DNA from: Tupaia tana
Lineage: Eukaryota; Chordata; Mammalia; Scandentia; Tupaiidae
Assembly (NCBI GenBank): GCA_026018925.1
Contig: JAKSZU010000009.1
Span: forward strand, 73,194,041 to 73,258,040
Length of the DNA: 64,000 nt
Direction of reading: 5' to 3'
Notes under the pieces: generated by a model
What the model was told of the DNA's origin: nothing
The model's database searches: none
What the model saw: the letters and a program-made list of their open reading frames with translations, nothing else
Shown here: piece after piece, positions 10,455 through 22,399 of the stretch
How positions within the stretch are numbered: the first letter of the stretch is position 1
Layout of the letters: each line of letters starts with the position of its first letter
Translations under genes and position numbers: made by a program

Positions 10455-12288
10455 AAATTGCTTTAGTTTTTATTAATTAATTTTATTGTAATCTTTTTTA
10501 TATTACATTGAATCACATATATCTTTACAATGTATTACAAATCTTTTCGAGCAGGAATACCACGCATATCACTCAAGACAAAGACATTACTATCCACATC
10601 ATCATCGTCAAATAGCTTTTCATCATTTTTTCAGATTATCATTATTATTCTCATTACTTTTTAAGTATTCAATCGCTCTATATCATTTGATTTGTATAAA
10701 GAATTTACCTAACCTGAAATACTTGTCAGACTAGTTCAGTGAGAATACTATACATGTAATCAATCATAAACAGAAAGTAAACCATTTCTGTGTCCAATTA
10801 ATGTCATGCCTCTTTATTTGTACTCTTGCTGTCCTTCTCTATTACATTCCCCCACCCCGTTCCACACTGTCTTCAGCATCCATAACTATTTTCACTGATT
10901 TTATGCTCTCCAATATTTCAATCTCTACCATGAAATGTGGATAATCAGTACATATTAAGTGGATATCTTTCTTTCATATCCTGGCTTGCTTCACTCAGCA
11001 ATAGATCTTCCATATTCAACCACTTTCTATCAAATGCCAGGGTCTTGTTTTTTATGGCTGAATAGTATTCCCTGGAATATATGTGCCACACTTTTCCCAT
11101 CCATTCATCTGTTTGTGGACATTTGGGATGATTCCATGTCTTAGCGATCACAAATAATGCTGTAATAAACATTGTTGTGCAAGCGCTTTTCCAACTGAGC
11201 ATTCTCCTGTCCTTTGGGTGGATACCCAGAAGTGGGATTGCTGGATCAAATAGTAGTTCTATTGGAAGATCTTTGAGGAACCTCCATACTGTTTTTCACA
11301 GTGGTCGAAGTAGTTTACATTCACACCAACAGTGTAGGAAAGATCACCTTTCACCACATCCCCACCAACACATCACTTTTTGTATGTTTAATCTTTGCCA
11401 TTCTGACAGGGGTTAGGTGATATCTCATTGTGTGTGTGTGTGGTTTTTTTTTATTATTTCATTGTGGTTTTAATCTGCATCTCTCTTATGATGAGGGTTG
11501 TTGAGCATTTCTTCATATGCTTTTTGGCTGTTTCTATGTCTTCCTTAGAGAATTGTTTATTCAGCTCATTTTCCCATCTTTTAATTGGGTAAGACTTTCC
11601 TTTTCTTTTCGTTTTTTTCCCTGAGTAAGCCGCTTCAGTTTCTTGTGTATTCTGATTATCAGTCCCTTGTCTGACACATATTTTACAAAAATATTCTCCC
11701 ATTCTGAGGGTTGTCGATTCACACAATTAATGTGTCCTTTGCTGTGCAAAATCTTCTTAGTCTGATAAAGTCCTACTTGTCTGTTTTAGGGTTTATTGCC
11801 CGTGATTTGAGAGTCAAAGTCTTTGCCTACCCCAATATCTCCCAGAGTTTCCCCAGTGTTTTTCACCAGTAGTTTTATAGCTCGAGGACTTAGGTTCAGA
11901 TATTAGATCTATTTTGAGTTGATTTTTATTAATAGTGAAAAATAGGGTTTCAGTTTCATCTTTCTGCATCTGTATACATAGTTTTCCCAGCACCATTTGC
12001 TAAAAAGGTTTTTCTTTTCTCAATGGATTGACTGGTATGGTTTGTCAAAAATCAGTTGGCTGTAAGCTTTGGGGTTTATTTCTGGGGTCTCTATTCTATT
12101 CCATTGGTCTACCTGTTTTGTGTCAATACTATGCTGTTTTGATTATCACAACTTTATAATATATTTTGAGATCAAGGAGTGATATGCCACCCACTCCACT
12201 CTTGCTCAGGATTGCTTTGGCAGTATGAGGTCTTTTAGGATTCCAGACAAATTCTATAATTGTCTTTTCTATATCTTTGAAGAATGCT

Positions 12289-12295
<7 letters not shown>

Positions 12296-12338
<43 letters not shown>
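12296..12338. repeat. (TA)n tract in place of a SINE tail
   Basis: About 21 TA units where the SINE at 12339 should have its poly-T (reverse A tail). It appears to have grown out of the 'gatatat' of the target duplication. Confidence 0.85.
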
Positions 12339-12339
<1 letters not shown>

Positions 12340-12583
12340 GAGAGGTTTTCGCTATAGGGCGCGTGCGCTCGCCAGACAGACACAGAGAGACAGAAAGCGA
12401 GAAATCATCCCCCCCCAGGGGGTTGGCCATGCCGCAATCCCTTCTCCTCCATTCTCCTCTCGGGATCTTGGGCACGCACGCACATGCGCCCGGCATGAGT
12501 TTTAAGCCACCGGGTCCAGGACACGAACTGTGGTTGACTACGTGGGAGTCCAATGACATAGCCATTACGCTAACTGCTGGTCC
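12339..12583 (-). mobile_element. SINE-A, intermediate A1/A2
   Basis: Reverse copy in L1-2. It has the A1 head ('ggaccagcag') with A2-like 'agcgaaaacc' and an altered B box 'gttcgtgtcc'. TSD 'gaatgcttctgatat' / 'gaatgcctctgatat'. Confidence 0.92.
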
Positions 12584-14112
12584 TGAATGCCTCTGATATT
12601 TTGAATAGAATTGCATTAAATAAGTAGATTAATTTGAATAGGATTGCCATTTTGATTATGTTAATTCTTTGAATCCATCAACACTGGATGTCCTTCCACT
12701 TTTTAATGCACTTTTCAATATCTTTTTTAAGATTTTCAAAGTTTTCTTTGTAAAGGTCTTTGACTTCTGTAGTTAGGTTTATCCCTAGGTATCTTATACA
12801 TTTTGTGGCTATGATAAAAGGGATTCCTTTCTTCAGCTCTACTTCATTCAACTTGTCCATATATAGAAATGTTAGAGTTTTGGATGTTGATTTTGTATCA
12901 TGCCACTTTACTGTATTTATTTATTACTTTGAGATGGTTTTTCATAGAAACCTTTGTGTCTTCTAAATATACCATCATGTCACCTGCAAATAAAGATATT
13001 TTCAACTCTTCTTTGCATATCTGAATGCATTTTATGTTGTTCTCTTTTCTGATTACATTGGCTAAGATATACAACACTATATTAAAGAGTAGTACAGAAA
13101 GTGGTCAGGCTTGTCTAGTATCAGTTTTTACTGAAAAAGATTTTAACTTTTCCCTATTTAGTGTAATGTCATCTGTAGGTTTTTCATATATGGCATTTAT
13201 TGTGTTGAAATGACCCTTTTATACCAATCTTACTTAGAGGTTTAATCATGAAAGGATATTGCATTTTATCAAATGCTTTCTCTGTGACAATTGTAACGAT
13301 CATATGGTTTTTATCTTCCTTTCTGTTAATATGGTGTATTATATTTATGGTCTTGCATAAGTTGAATCACACTTGCATCCCTGGAATAAAGCCTACCTGA
13401 TCATGATGAATAACCTTTTCTTATATGTTGTTGGATACGATTTGCAAGTATCTTGTTGAGAATTTTTGAATCTATAGTCACCAGAGATATTCGTCTGTGG
13501 TTTTCATTTTTTGTGAGATTATTATCTGTTTTAGGAATGAGAATGATGGAGGCTTCGTAAAATAAATTTGAAAGATTTCTTTCCTTTTGAACTTAAGAAA
13601 TAATATGAGTAAGATAGGGATTAACTCTTTCTTTAATATATTGTAGAATTCAGAAGTGAAGCCCTCCTGACCTGAGCTTTTCTTTGTTGGGAGGTTATTT
13701 TTTACTGATTCAATCTCATGGCTCGTTATGAGTCAATTTGTGTTTTCTATGTCTTCCAGATTCAATCTTGGTAGATTATATGCATCCAGGAATTTGTCCA
13801 TATCCTCCCAAGTCTCTTGTTTGTTGTCACATAGTTACTCATAGCATCTTCTAATGATGTTTTGTATTTCTGTTGGGTCTGTTGTAATGTTTCCTGTTTC
13901 ATCATGCATTGGATTTATCTGGTTTCTTTATCAGTCTAGCTAATGATGTGTCAATCGTGTTCATCTTTTCACAGAACCAGCTTTTGCTTTTATTTTATTT
14001 TCTGTATACTTCATTTATTTTCTATTTCATTTATTTCTGCTAAATCTTTATGGTTTATTTTTGCCTGGCATTTTTTAGTTTTGTTGTTGCTGTTGTTGTT
14101 TTCCAATTTCTT

Positions 14113-14357
14113 TTTTCTTTCTTTGGAGAGGTTTTCTCTAGCGTGCGTGCGCTTGCCAGACAGACAGAGAGAGACAGAGAGACAGAAAGTGAGAAATCAC
14201 CCCCCAGGGGGGGGATAGCCACGCCACAATCCCTTCTCCTCCATTCTCTTCTTGGGATCTTGGGCATGCATGCACACGCGCCCAGGGTGAGTTTAAGCCA
14301 CCGCGGTCGACTACATGGGAGTCCAGTGACATAGCCATTACGCTAACTGCTGGTCCC
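14113..14357 (-). mobile_element. SINE-A with B box deleted
   Basis: Reverse copy in L1-2 with TSD 'gttttccaatttctt' on both sides (14098-14112 / 14359-14373). Between 'taagccacc' and 'gcggtcgac' about 18 bp are missing, exactly the B-box segment. This copy therefore lacks a normal Pol III promoter. Confidence 0.92.
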
Positions 14358-15443
14358 TGTTTTCCAATTTCTTGAGACATGATGTTAGGTTGTCTATTTG
14401 CCACCTTTACATCTTTTTCTTATTTGCACTAATTGCTATAAATTTCCCTCTTATGACTACTTTTTCCAAGTCTTGTAGATTATGGAAACTCATTTACTCA
14501 TTATTATGTGTTTCCGGAATTTTTTTTTAATTTCAGACTTAATTTCTTCTGTATTTAAGTTATTCAGAAGTAAGTTGTTTAGTTTCCATGTGTTTATTTG
14601 TTTTTTAGAGTGCTTCTTGAAATTAATATCAAGTTTAATTCCATCACAGTCAGAGAAGTTGCTGGATATAGTTTCTATGCCTTTGAATCTGTAAAGGATT
14701 GATTTGTGTCCTATCATATGGTTAATCTTTGAAAAGTTTCCATGTTGGGGTGAGAAAAATGTATATTTTGTGATCTTAGGGTGGAAAGTTCTATAGATGT
14801 TTCTCAAGCCCGTTCAATTTATAATAGCATTTAGGTCCTGTATCTCTCTGTTCATTTTTGTCTAGAAGATCTGTCAAGAGGAGATAATGGGTATTGATAG
14901 CTCACAGAATTATAGTGTTGCACTCTATCTCTCCTTTTTGCTCCAGCAGTTTTTCCAACACGTATTTAGATGCTCCTGGGTTGAGCATATATATACTTAT
15001 GAGTGTTATCTCTTCTTGCTGAATTTACCCATTTACTATTATATAATACTCTTCTTTGTCTCTTCTTAGTCTTTGTCTTAAAGCCCATTTCGTCTGAAAT
15101 CATTATCACATCTCCAGGCCTTTTTCATTTCCATTTGCATAGGGTATCTTTTTCCAGCCCTTCACTTTTAGTCTATGTATGTCTTTATCCATAAGTTGTC
15201 TTTCTTGTAGGCAACAGATAGAGGGTTTCTAATTTTTTTTTTATTCATTCAGCCAGTCTGTGTCTCTTAATTGGAGAATTTAATCCATTAACATTCAATG
15301 TTATTATCAATATTTCCAGACTTTTTCCTATCATTAAGTGACCCATTTTCTTTATTGTTTTTTGTTCTTTTATAACTGTTCATCTAACTTTTTAGTTTTC
15401 CTGGTATATAACTCCCTTCAGAACCTCTTTAAGAGCTGGTCTG

Positions 15444-15571
15444 GGGACCAGCAGTTGGTGTAATGGCTATGTCACTGGACTTCCATGTAGCCGACCGTGG
15501 TTGGAATCCTGGACCCAATGGCTTAAACTCATGCCAGGTGCGCCCTATACAAAAGTCTCTCTCTTTTTTTT
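15444..15571 (+). mobile_element. SINE-A with large internal deletion
   Basis: Sense copy of only about 130 bp in L1-2. The head through 'catgccaggtgcg' joins directly to 'ccctatacaaaagtctctc', so the body and pyrimidine tract are gone. TSD 'tttaagagctggtctg' / 'tttaaagagctggtctg'. The 'gcgc'-type repeats at both deletion edges suggest a slippage or template jump. Confidence 0.9.
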
Positions 15572-16179
15572 TTTAAAGAGCTGGTCTGGAGTTGGTAAAT
15601 TCAGGTTTTGTTTATCTGAGAATGTTTTTTTTTTCCCATATGAAGGATAATCTTACCATTTAATATTCTTGGTTAAAATTGTTTTTCATTTAGCTCTTTG
15701 ACTATATTTCCCCATTCTTTCCTTGCCTGCCTTGTTTCCGAAAAGATTTTAGCTTAATGGGATGACCTTTGTAAGTAACTTGATATTTCTCTCTTGCAAA
15801 TTGTAGTATCTTGCCTTTGTGGTTTTGGCCAATGTGGATATGATGTGCCTTGGAGAGGATCTTCTTGGGTTGATTCTAGTTTGGGTCCTATGTATTTCTT
15901 GATTCTGAATAACTGAATGTCTTGTTAGGTTTGAAAGTATTCTTCCAGGATTTCGTGAAATAAATTATCAATGCCCTTAGTATTTCCGTCTTCTCTGGGT
16001 TACCAATTTTCTGGATTTTGAGGTGCTTGGTGATATCCGGTATTTCTCATATATTATCCTCATCTTTCTTGGTTGTTCTCTCAATATTTTTGATACTTTT
16101 TTCTTTTTTTGTGTGTGCCAATGGAAATTTTAATCTTTATTTATGTTTTATTTTTTATCATTATTTGTACATTAAATTG

Positions 16180-16698
16180 CTATACATCATTTAGATTGTG
16201 AAGAGACTTTACCCAGGATGATTTACACCTCCATTCAGCCCAGTTGAGACTATTATACACATCCTCTTCAGCAGAGGTTTTGTCTTCTACATTTGAGATT
16301 TTATCTTCTGCATGATCTAATCTACTTTCAATACTTTTGAGGGAGGTCTTAATTTCCTGTATCACATTCTTCATCCCTAACAGTTCTGATTGATTCCTTT
16401 TTAAGGTGTCTATTTCTTCTTTCAAATTGTGAAAGGACTTCCTCATCTCCTGGAGCTCATTGTATCTTTTCTCTTGCATCTCAATTAATTTGTTCACTAC
16501 AAATATTCTGAATTGCTTATCTGACATGTCCATGATGTCCATTGTGTTGTCTGTGGGTGATGTGGAATTGATATTTTCCCTTGGGAGAGAGACATTTTGT
16601 TTGTTGCTCATATATCTTGAGCCTCTGTAATTGTTCCTAGTCTTCTGGTGATCTTTACATTCCTTCCTAAATTTTTCAAGGTATCTCTGAGTATTCAA
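16180..16698 (-). pseudogene. LINE-1 ORF1 N-terminal fragment (L1-2)
   Basis: 172 codons open on the minus strand. Near the start is 'SLPRENINSTSPTDNTM', followed by 'MDMSDKQFRIFVVNKLIEM' and a long heptad-like coiled coil ('EEIDTLKRNQSELLGMKNVI', then 'IESRLDHAEDKISNVEDK'). This is the trimerising coiled coil of L1 ORF1p, the RNA-binding chaperone of the L1 particle. The frame ends before the RRM and C-terminal domains, whose remains lie in other frames to the left. Homologous stretches occur in L1-3, L1-4, L1-5, L1-6 and the half-L1 elements. Confidence 0.9.
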
Positions 16699-16930
16699 AG
16701 GTGTGCAGCAGTAGAAAATTGGCTATCTCTCTTTCTTCTGTTCTGCTTCCCTATTCCTCACCAGCATCCTGCACTGTTGTCACTGGTCCTGGGTGAACCA
16801 AAGTCCTCTCTGTTTCTAAAGAACATGTGCACCTATAACTGAGCTTCTGAGCTTCACCTCTGGAGCAAAGAAAAAATTGCAGAGCATCCTTTGTGTGTAT
16901 CATGCTATACAAAACACTGAAGTCCTGAGA

Positions 16931-17367
16931 GTTCAAAGGGATGTGGGGGAGGGGATGGGCCCAGGCTGATTGTTAGTCCCTGCAGGCACAGGCAGCCTGG
17001 CTTCTGGCAATGCCACTAGCTTGAACTGGTCTCCCAGATGGTGTGGCGAGGGGTGCAAGTTTATCTTAAAGTCCAAGTACACAAACCTGAAGTCTAAGGA
17101 AAGTTGGGGGGGGATGAGCTTGGGTCCTGGCCATTAGGCCCTGCAGCCACACGCATGCTGGCCTGCTTCTTGTTTGTACCCATATCCGGATGGAATGGGG
17201 AGGGGCACAAGTTCCTCTTAAGGTCCCAAGACACAAACCTGAAGTTCAAAGGCAAGTTGGGAGTGGATGAGCCACAGGTCCCAGCCCTTGGGCCCTGCAG
17301 CCAAAGGCATCCTGGCATCTGGCAAGGCCGCTCACTTGAACCGGTCTCTGGATTGGGTGGGTAGGGG
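16931..17367 (-). repeat. L1-2 5' UTR: tandem monomers, type 1 (~155 bp)
   Basis: Nearly three units. Each holds 'aagttggggg...gatgag', 'ccctgcagccac', 'ggcatcctggcatctggcaa', 'cttgaactggtctc', 'ggtggggaggggcacaagtt' and 'acacaaacctgaag'. The last motif recurs at 17079 and 17231 (152-bp period), and 'gttcaaagg' at 16931 and 17244 with 'gtctaagga' between (17092). L1-5 carries the same unit at 58601-58876. By position these are promoter monomers, as in mouse L1 5' UTRs. Confidence 0.85.
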
Positions 17368-17983
17368 TTGCTTCTTTAAAGAAAAGATCAAATCCCTCCT
17401 TCAGCTTTGCAGATTTTAAAATAAAATCGTATCGAACTAAAAAATAGTTGGGTGTGAATATGTATCTGCATATTGGAGAAGTCATATGCAATAAAACTTT
17501 AGGTTAATGATCATTAAATCAATTATTTAATGAACTAAAAATATTTTAATAATCCCTGATGAGAGTTATATAACAGTTTTTAATATGAAGAGAAGGGTGA
17601 TGTGTGGTAAGATGAACAAATCCCTGTTCATCAGGAGTGTACAAGCTAGTGAAAGAGAAATGTGTGTACTTTACACAAACCATTATAATTCAAAGATATG
17701 CTGTAACTGAGAATGCAAAACAGTCTTTATATGACTTATACAGGATCCATAATAAAATATTCAAGTGTAGGTCTGTAAAGACATCTTTGAGGATTTTAGC
17801 TACTTTGGTCTGAATAAGTAACTTTCTGGGTTCTATCTTAAGATAAATTATGACCCCTAAAGGAGTATGTCTTTTACACTATCACAAATATCAAAAGCTT
17901 CAAGCAGGATTTGACAGAAACTAGACTGTAATACAGTTCACTGTGTTGGTTACCAAAGGGAGATTCTTAAAAGAGGAAGTACG
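17368..17983. other. Unassigned DNA left of a SINE-B
   Basis: No gene or recognised element. AT-rich with scattered short open frames. Confidence 0.5.
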
Positions 17984-18144
17984 TTGGGGCTGGCAGGTAG
18001 GGTGGTGGTTGAGGAATTGGACTCACATATGGCCAGCCTCAGTTTGAGTCCCAGACCTGGCTGCTTGCTTTCTCACTTTCTCTTTCTCTTTCTGTCTCTC
18101 TCTGGTCAAAAATAATAATAATAACAAAATTAAATAATTTTTTT
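17984..18144 (+). mobile_element. SINE-B
   Basis: 'ggggctggcaggtagggtgg' head, B-box region 'gtttgagtcccaga', then 'tggctgcttgctttctcac', a CT tract, 'tctctctggtcaaa' and an (AAT)n tail. TSD 'taaaagaggaagtac' / 'aaaaagaggaagcac' (about 17969-17983 / 18146-18160). Confidence 0.85.
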
Positions 18145-18160
18145 AAAAAAGAGGAAGCAC

Positions 18161-18545
18161 ATTATTAATGGTACAAAGTGCTTTGAGAGAATAATAATAG
18201 GGAAACAAAAAAGGCAGATCTTCTGAATTGAACAAATTGGGTAAATTTTCACAGATGGTGTGCTAATATTTAATTTTGATGCGGTGTGAAATACAGCTTG
18301 AGTGCAATGTGTGAAAGTTTAGGAAGGATAATATTCATAGGAGAAACTAGAATGTAGGGTTGGAATAGATTATAGAGGACTTCAATAGTGCTGTCAGGAG
18401 TTTTGGCATTATACTGTAGGTCATAAAAAACCTTCGATAGAAGTGCAATAAAAATGGATCCACTTTTTAATATTTTTTCTATAAAGTGAATACTATATTG
18501 AAATGAAAAGAAGCTAATTGAATGTAAAACAGTTGTAAGCATCAC
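18161..18545. other. Unassigned DNA
   Basis: No recognised feature. The short open frame at 18270-18545 has no known domain. Confidence 0.5.
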
Positions 18546-18562
18546 AATAGTCCAGGTGAAAG

Positions 18563-18805
18563 ACCCAGTGGCTGGTGTGGTGGTTATGGCACTGGACTCT
18601 CACATGGCTGACCACCGTTTAGGTCCCAGACCCAGCAGCTTGAGATTCTCACCAGGCACATGTGCTTATATGTCCAAAATTTCAGGATAGTAGAAGAGAA
18701 GGGATTATGGTACATCCCCCCTCGGGGTGGTTTCTCATTTTTCTCTCTGTGTCTCTCTGGAGAGTGCACACATCCTATGGCAAAAATATCTCTTAGGGAA
18801 AAAAA
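18563..18805 (+). mobile_element. SINE-A, old copy
   Basis: 'acccagtggctggtgtggtg' head to 'atcctatggcaaaaatatctc'. TSD 'aatagtccaggtgaaag' (18546-18562) / 'aatagtccaggtgagaag' (18806-18823). The body is shortened and diverged. Confidence 0.88.
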
Positions 18806-18919
18806 ATAGTCCAGGTGAGAAGTAATGAGGACCTATATTGTAATAATGTTAACAAAATGGTAAGGAAAGGGACAGATATAAGAAAGATTGAAAGCTGAGA
18901 TTAAAAGTACTTGACAACC

Positions 18920-19170
18920 GGGAACCAGCAGTTAGCGTAATGGCTATGTTGCTGGACTCCCACATAGTCCACTGCGGTTCACGTCCCGGACCCGGTGGCT
19001 TAAAACTCACGCCGGGCATGTGTGCGCGCATGCCCAAGATCCGGAGAGGAGAATGGAGGAGAAGGGATTGCGGCGTGACCATCCCCCCTGGGGGGTGATT
19101 TCTTGCTTTCTGTCTCTATGTCTCTCTCTGTCTGTCTGGCGAGCGCACGCGCCCTATAGCGAAAAAAAAA
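18920..19170 (+). mobile_element. SINE-A, form A2, young
   Basis: Near-consensus copy with B box 'ggttcacgtcccgga'. It ends at 'ccctatagcg' directly followed by A13, so the usual 'acctctcc' is missing. TSD 'aaaagtacttgacaacc' is perfect (18903-18919 / 19171-19187). Confidence 0.95.
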
Positions 19171-19461
19171 AAAAGTACTTGACAACCATTTAGGGAAGGA
19201 GTATATGGTGACTCCAGAGCTCTATGAAGATGGCAATACTATTGACAGAGGAGGATACAGGAAAAGATAGAATCATGAAGAAAATGAATTCTACTTTTGA
19301 TATGTTAAATTTGAAATACCAATAGATATACAGAAGGTATTTGGGAGTAAGTATCTATAGATCAAAATAAGAAGCCATAGGGTGTGAGAAGAAAGAAACA
19401 CCTGTGGTTATTGTTAGAAAAAATAATGGTAATAAGAGGTTTTTAAAAGAATACTTCCTTT

Positions 19462-19720
19462 GAGGCCAGCAGATGGTGGCTGGATTTCACATGGCCAACT
19501 GTGGAGTTTGAGTCCTGTACCTGTAGGCCTGAGAAACACACCAGGAGCTTGTGCCTGTATGCCCGAAGTAACAAGAGGAGAATTAAGAAGAGATTGAAGC
19601 ATGGTCATAACCCCCAAGTGTGTGGGGGGGTGCTTTTATGCTTTACCTTCCTTTTTCTCTCTTTCTTTGTCTCTTTATCTAGTGTCATACCCTATAGCAA
19701 AATAAAAACAACAACAACAA
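19462..19720 (+). mobile_element. SINE-A, old copy
   Basis: 'aggccagcagatggtggctg' head, with a deletion around the A box, 'gtttgagtcctgta', and end 'taccctatagcaaaataaaa' with an (ACA)n tail. TSD 'aatacttcct' / 'aatacttccc'. Confidence 0.85.
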
Positions 19721-19732
19721 AAATACTTCCCT

Positions 19733-20794
19733 CAGTGGATATTTTCCTTAGGATTATTTTAGGAAACTGGAAGAAGGTAGAGATAATTTTATCTAGTAAT
19801 ATATCATTGTCTCAATGCTGCCAGAGTAAAGTATGCTATTTCTAGGCTATCTTCAGGGCTTTATATTTTCCCCTAAACATTGGTCATTAAAAAAGAAAAT
19901 AAAAAGATTTGTAAAGCAATAGACAATTATCTCATTCTATACTTAACCAGTTGTATTCAAATCCGAGGCATAAAAAATATAAGGATGTATATTTATGCCA
20001 TAATTACTTTATCTTTTTGGACATAAGCCATAAAAATCATCAGCCATTATCTCTCAAAAGTATTCATCAATAATATTTGGACAAGGAGATAACCATAATT
20101 TCTTACTTGAAAAAAAGGAATACAAATTGGTTTAAAATAAGTCAAATTTATTAATGATGAATTAGACTTTAGATTAAAAATTTAAAAGCATATTATGTGT
20201 AATAAAAAGTGGGTATGTAAATCTTTCATAGAAGATATTTCTAGGATTTAGCTCATTATATTGCCTTTTAGTTGCTCTCACCTGAACCATAAAATTGCTT
20301 AACTATAAACTATTCTTCTGAGTAAGTTTTCCTTTTACTTAAAAGTTACTTTTTCTCTAACTTTTGAGTCAATCTTCTGAGTTAAATTTGCAGTATTGCT
20401 CAGGGATGAAGTGTGAACCCCTAGAGAGAGCTTATATTAAATAAAATTGCTAGCAGAATTATGCTTGTGATGGTGGATATAATGAAACGGATCCTTGTTT
20501 TTTTGGGAAGAGTGGAGAGAACTAGGAAAGAAAGGTGTTAGTAATTGAGAAAAACTTGTGTCTTTTACATAAGTTAAGTCTGAATCTGTTGTCTTCATGT
20601 GTAAGTGAGAATATATGAAAAAGTGTCATGCTGCTATGAGAGCAGGAGGAAATTGAAATTTGAATTTTCTTCTGCAGACCTTTGCTCTGCAATGAGCACT
20701 GCAATAAATTCTGTGATGATGGTAGTCTTATTGTGATCCAGTTTAGAAAAATCATTACAGACATTTGATTCTCAGACTCCAGTTCTAAGTATCT
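19733..20794. other. Unassigned AT-rich DNA
   Basis: About 1 kb with no gene, SINE or L1 that I can recognise. It could hold ancient repeats beyond recognition by eye. Confidence 0.5.
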
Positions 20795-21043
20795 TTATTA
20801 TTTTTAATTTTTCACATTTAGTTACTGTACATATTTACAGCATACTAAGTAAATTTTCCCAGCATGAATACAATACATATTAGCCCAGTCAAATATATTA
20901 CCATGCACATTATCAACAAATAATTTTCCATTTTCCATCCATTGCTTTTTTGCCTAAGATTCCCTCCCTTTCATCCCCCATTGTCCACCCTCCTCCTACA
21001 CTATCTCTAGTATCCACAGTTGCTTCCATCTCCAAGCATCTTA
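20795..21043 (-). mobile_element. 5'-truncated L1 3' end (antisense)
   Basis: On the minus strand it reads 'gtggatactagagatagtg', then 'ggaaaattatttgttgataa', then a terminus 'tgctgtaaatatgtacagta'. The same order closes the half-L1-like elements at 52.2-52.9 kb. Confidence 0.8.
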
Positions 21044-21744
21044 AGAAAAAATAGTTATTCCCTAGAATGAAAATATCTCATTTGTGTTGTAAAAATATCT
21101 TGACTCAAGACCTTATTTCTTATGAACTCTGTGCTATATATCAAAACTCAGAACTACAAAATGGCTGAGAGTGTTTCAAGTGGCACTGTGCTACATAACA
21201 TATAATCAAAAAATACCTTTTTCCAGCGTCAACTTCTCAAAACCAAAAATAATTTAAATGTACATGGAAAATTTGCTAATAGATGGCATATCATTCCATT
21301 ACATATACAGTAAAATATTACTATTTGAAAAAGATGAAATAGGCTAAAGCAGTTCTGATGTTAAAAGTATACCTTTAAAATGGAAAGTTCCATGTTAAGA
21401 TTAATTATATGGTATAGGTTTTATTAGCATGTGGATGGTTACTGAGTCCAGTAAGTATGTACAAAATGCAATTTTAGTAACTTAAATTATCAAATTAAAA
21501 TGTAGACATTGTGCTTACAACTATGAATCTGCAAATTGTCTGAAACCTGGTCTACTCAAAATAGTTCTTTGAAATACCTTGTTCTTTCTGATAGTGATGA
21601 GGCAAAAGAATCTGTGCCAGAACACTTGCTCCAGCCTGGGCTATGTCAGTTATTAGCTCATCTGATTTTAGGCCAATCAGCATCTCTGAGAATTACCTTT
21701 GTGCTGTGTAAAACAGGAATGCAAAACCTACTTAGCAAAGTTAC
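21044..21744. other. Mostly unassigned, with a probable old L1 patch
   Basis: Around 21195-21400, phrases such as 'aaataatttaaatgtacatgg' and 'gcatatcattccattacata' resemble the 3' part of an ancient L1 ORF2. This is too decayed for a firm call. Confidence 0.35.
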
Positions 21745-21745
21745 T

Positions 21746-21956
21746 GGGTGAGCCCCATAGCTTATGGTTAAGAGAGCCAGATCTGGGACTAGTAGATGGT
21801 GTAATGATTATGTCACTGGACTCTCATGTAGATGACTGCAGTTGGAGTCCCATACCACACCTTTAAACTCACACCAGGTGTGTGTGCATGTGTGCCAAAA
21901 ATTCTGAGAGGAAAATGGAGAAGGAATTGCAGTGTGGCCATTTCCCCAGGGGGTGA

Positions 21957-21996
<40 letters not shown>

Positions 21997-22300
21997 CTCC
22001 TCTCTCTTTCTCTGTCTCTTGGGAGAGTGTATGCACACTACTTAAAAAAAAAAAAAAAAAAAAAACAGAACAGAGAGATAGAGCCAGATGCCACATGCCA
22101 ACAATTTTTAAATCTCAGTCCCAGCAGGTTGAAGAACATGGCAAGTACGTGTGTCTGCATCCCCCAAATTCCAACAAAATGGAGAAATGAAGGAAAAGGG
22201 ATTGCAACGTGACCACACCTCATTGGAGGGTACTTTCTCCCCCAAACCTGTCTATCAGTCTCTCTTTGGCAACTGCACACACCTTCTAACAATTAAAAAC
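21746..22300 (+). mobile_element. SINE-A, old, split by a second SINE-A
   Basis: The outer copy is 21746-21784 ('gggtgagccccatagctta', head) and 22086-22300 ('agtcccagcaggttga' to 'acaccttctaacaatt'). The inner SINE inserted near the end of the A-box region. The outer copy is strongly diverged. Confidence 0.75.
21785..22070 (+). mobile_element. SINE-A, nested
   Basis: 'gggactagtagatggtgtaa' head to an A22 tail. The pyrimidine block has expanded into a (TC)n tract at 21958-22018. TSD 'agagagccagatct' / 'agatagagccagatg' (21771-21784 / 22076-22090). Confidence 0.9.
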
Positions 22301-22399
22301 AAAACAAAATGAAACTGAATTATTATAAAACCAAAACAAAACTTTAAAACCAAAAGGAAATTCTAATGAGCCCAGCACACAGTACATTTTTAGAGTGTT

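Larger units (their letters stand above)
10455..17367 (-). mobile_element. L1-2: near full-length LINE-1 (antisense)
   Basis: Read on the minus strand: a monomeric 5' UTR (17367-16931), a tether (about 16930-16700), ORF1 (about 16700-15400), ORF2 (about 15370-11000) and a 3' UTR ending at about 10455. Three SINEs (12339, 14113, 15444) account for about 0.65 kb, leaving about 6.2 kb of L1. Both ORFs carry many stops and frameshifts, so it is dead. A possible TSD 'ttgctttagt' / 'ttgcttcttt' is weak. Its completeness and identity to L1-5 suggest a fairly recent family. Confidence 0.9.

Noticed and set aside
12269-12616. Open frames of 90-130 codons across SINEs (for example 12269-12616, 30848-31243, 63375-63818)
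   Set aside because: They follow SINE-A copies on either strand and read the same Pro/Ser/Arg-rich strings in each; they are SINE translations, not genes.
16180-16698. 172-codon coiled-coil frame as a host gene
   Set aside because: Position, motifs and homologues in four other elements identify it as L1 ORF1.
16931-17367. Satellite DNA
   Set aside because: The same unit sits at the 5' end of L1-5, so it belongs to L1 promoters.
10440-17390. Firm TSD for L1-2 ('ttgctttagt' / 'ttgcttcttt')
   Set aside because: Only about 8 of 10 bases match and the 3' end lacks a clean A tail, so the edges stay approximate.
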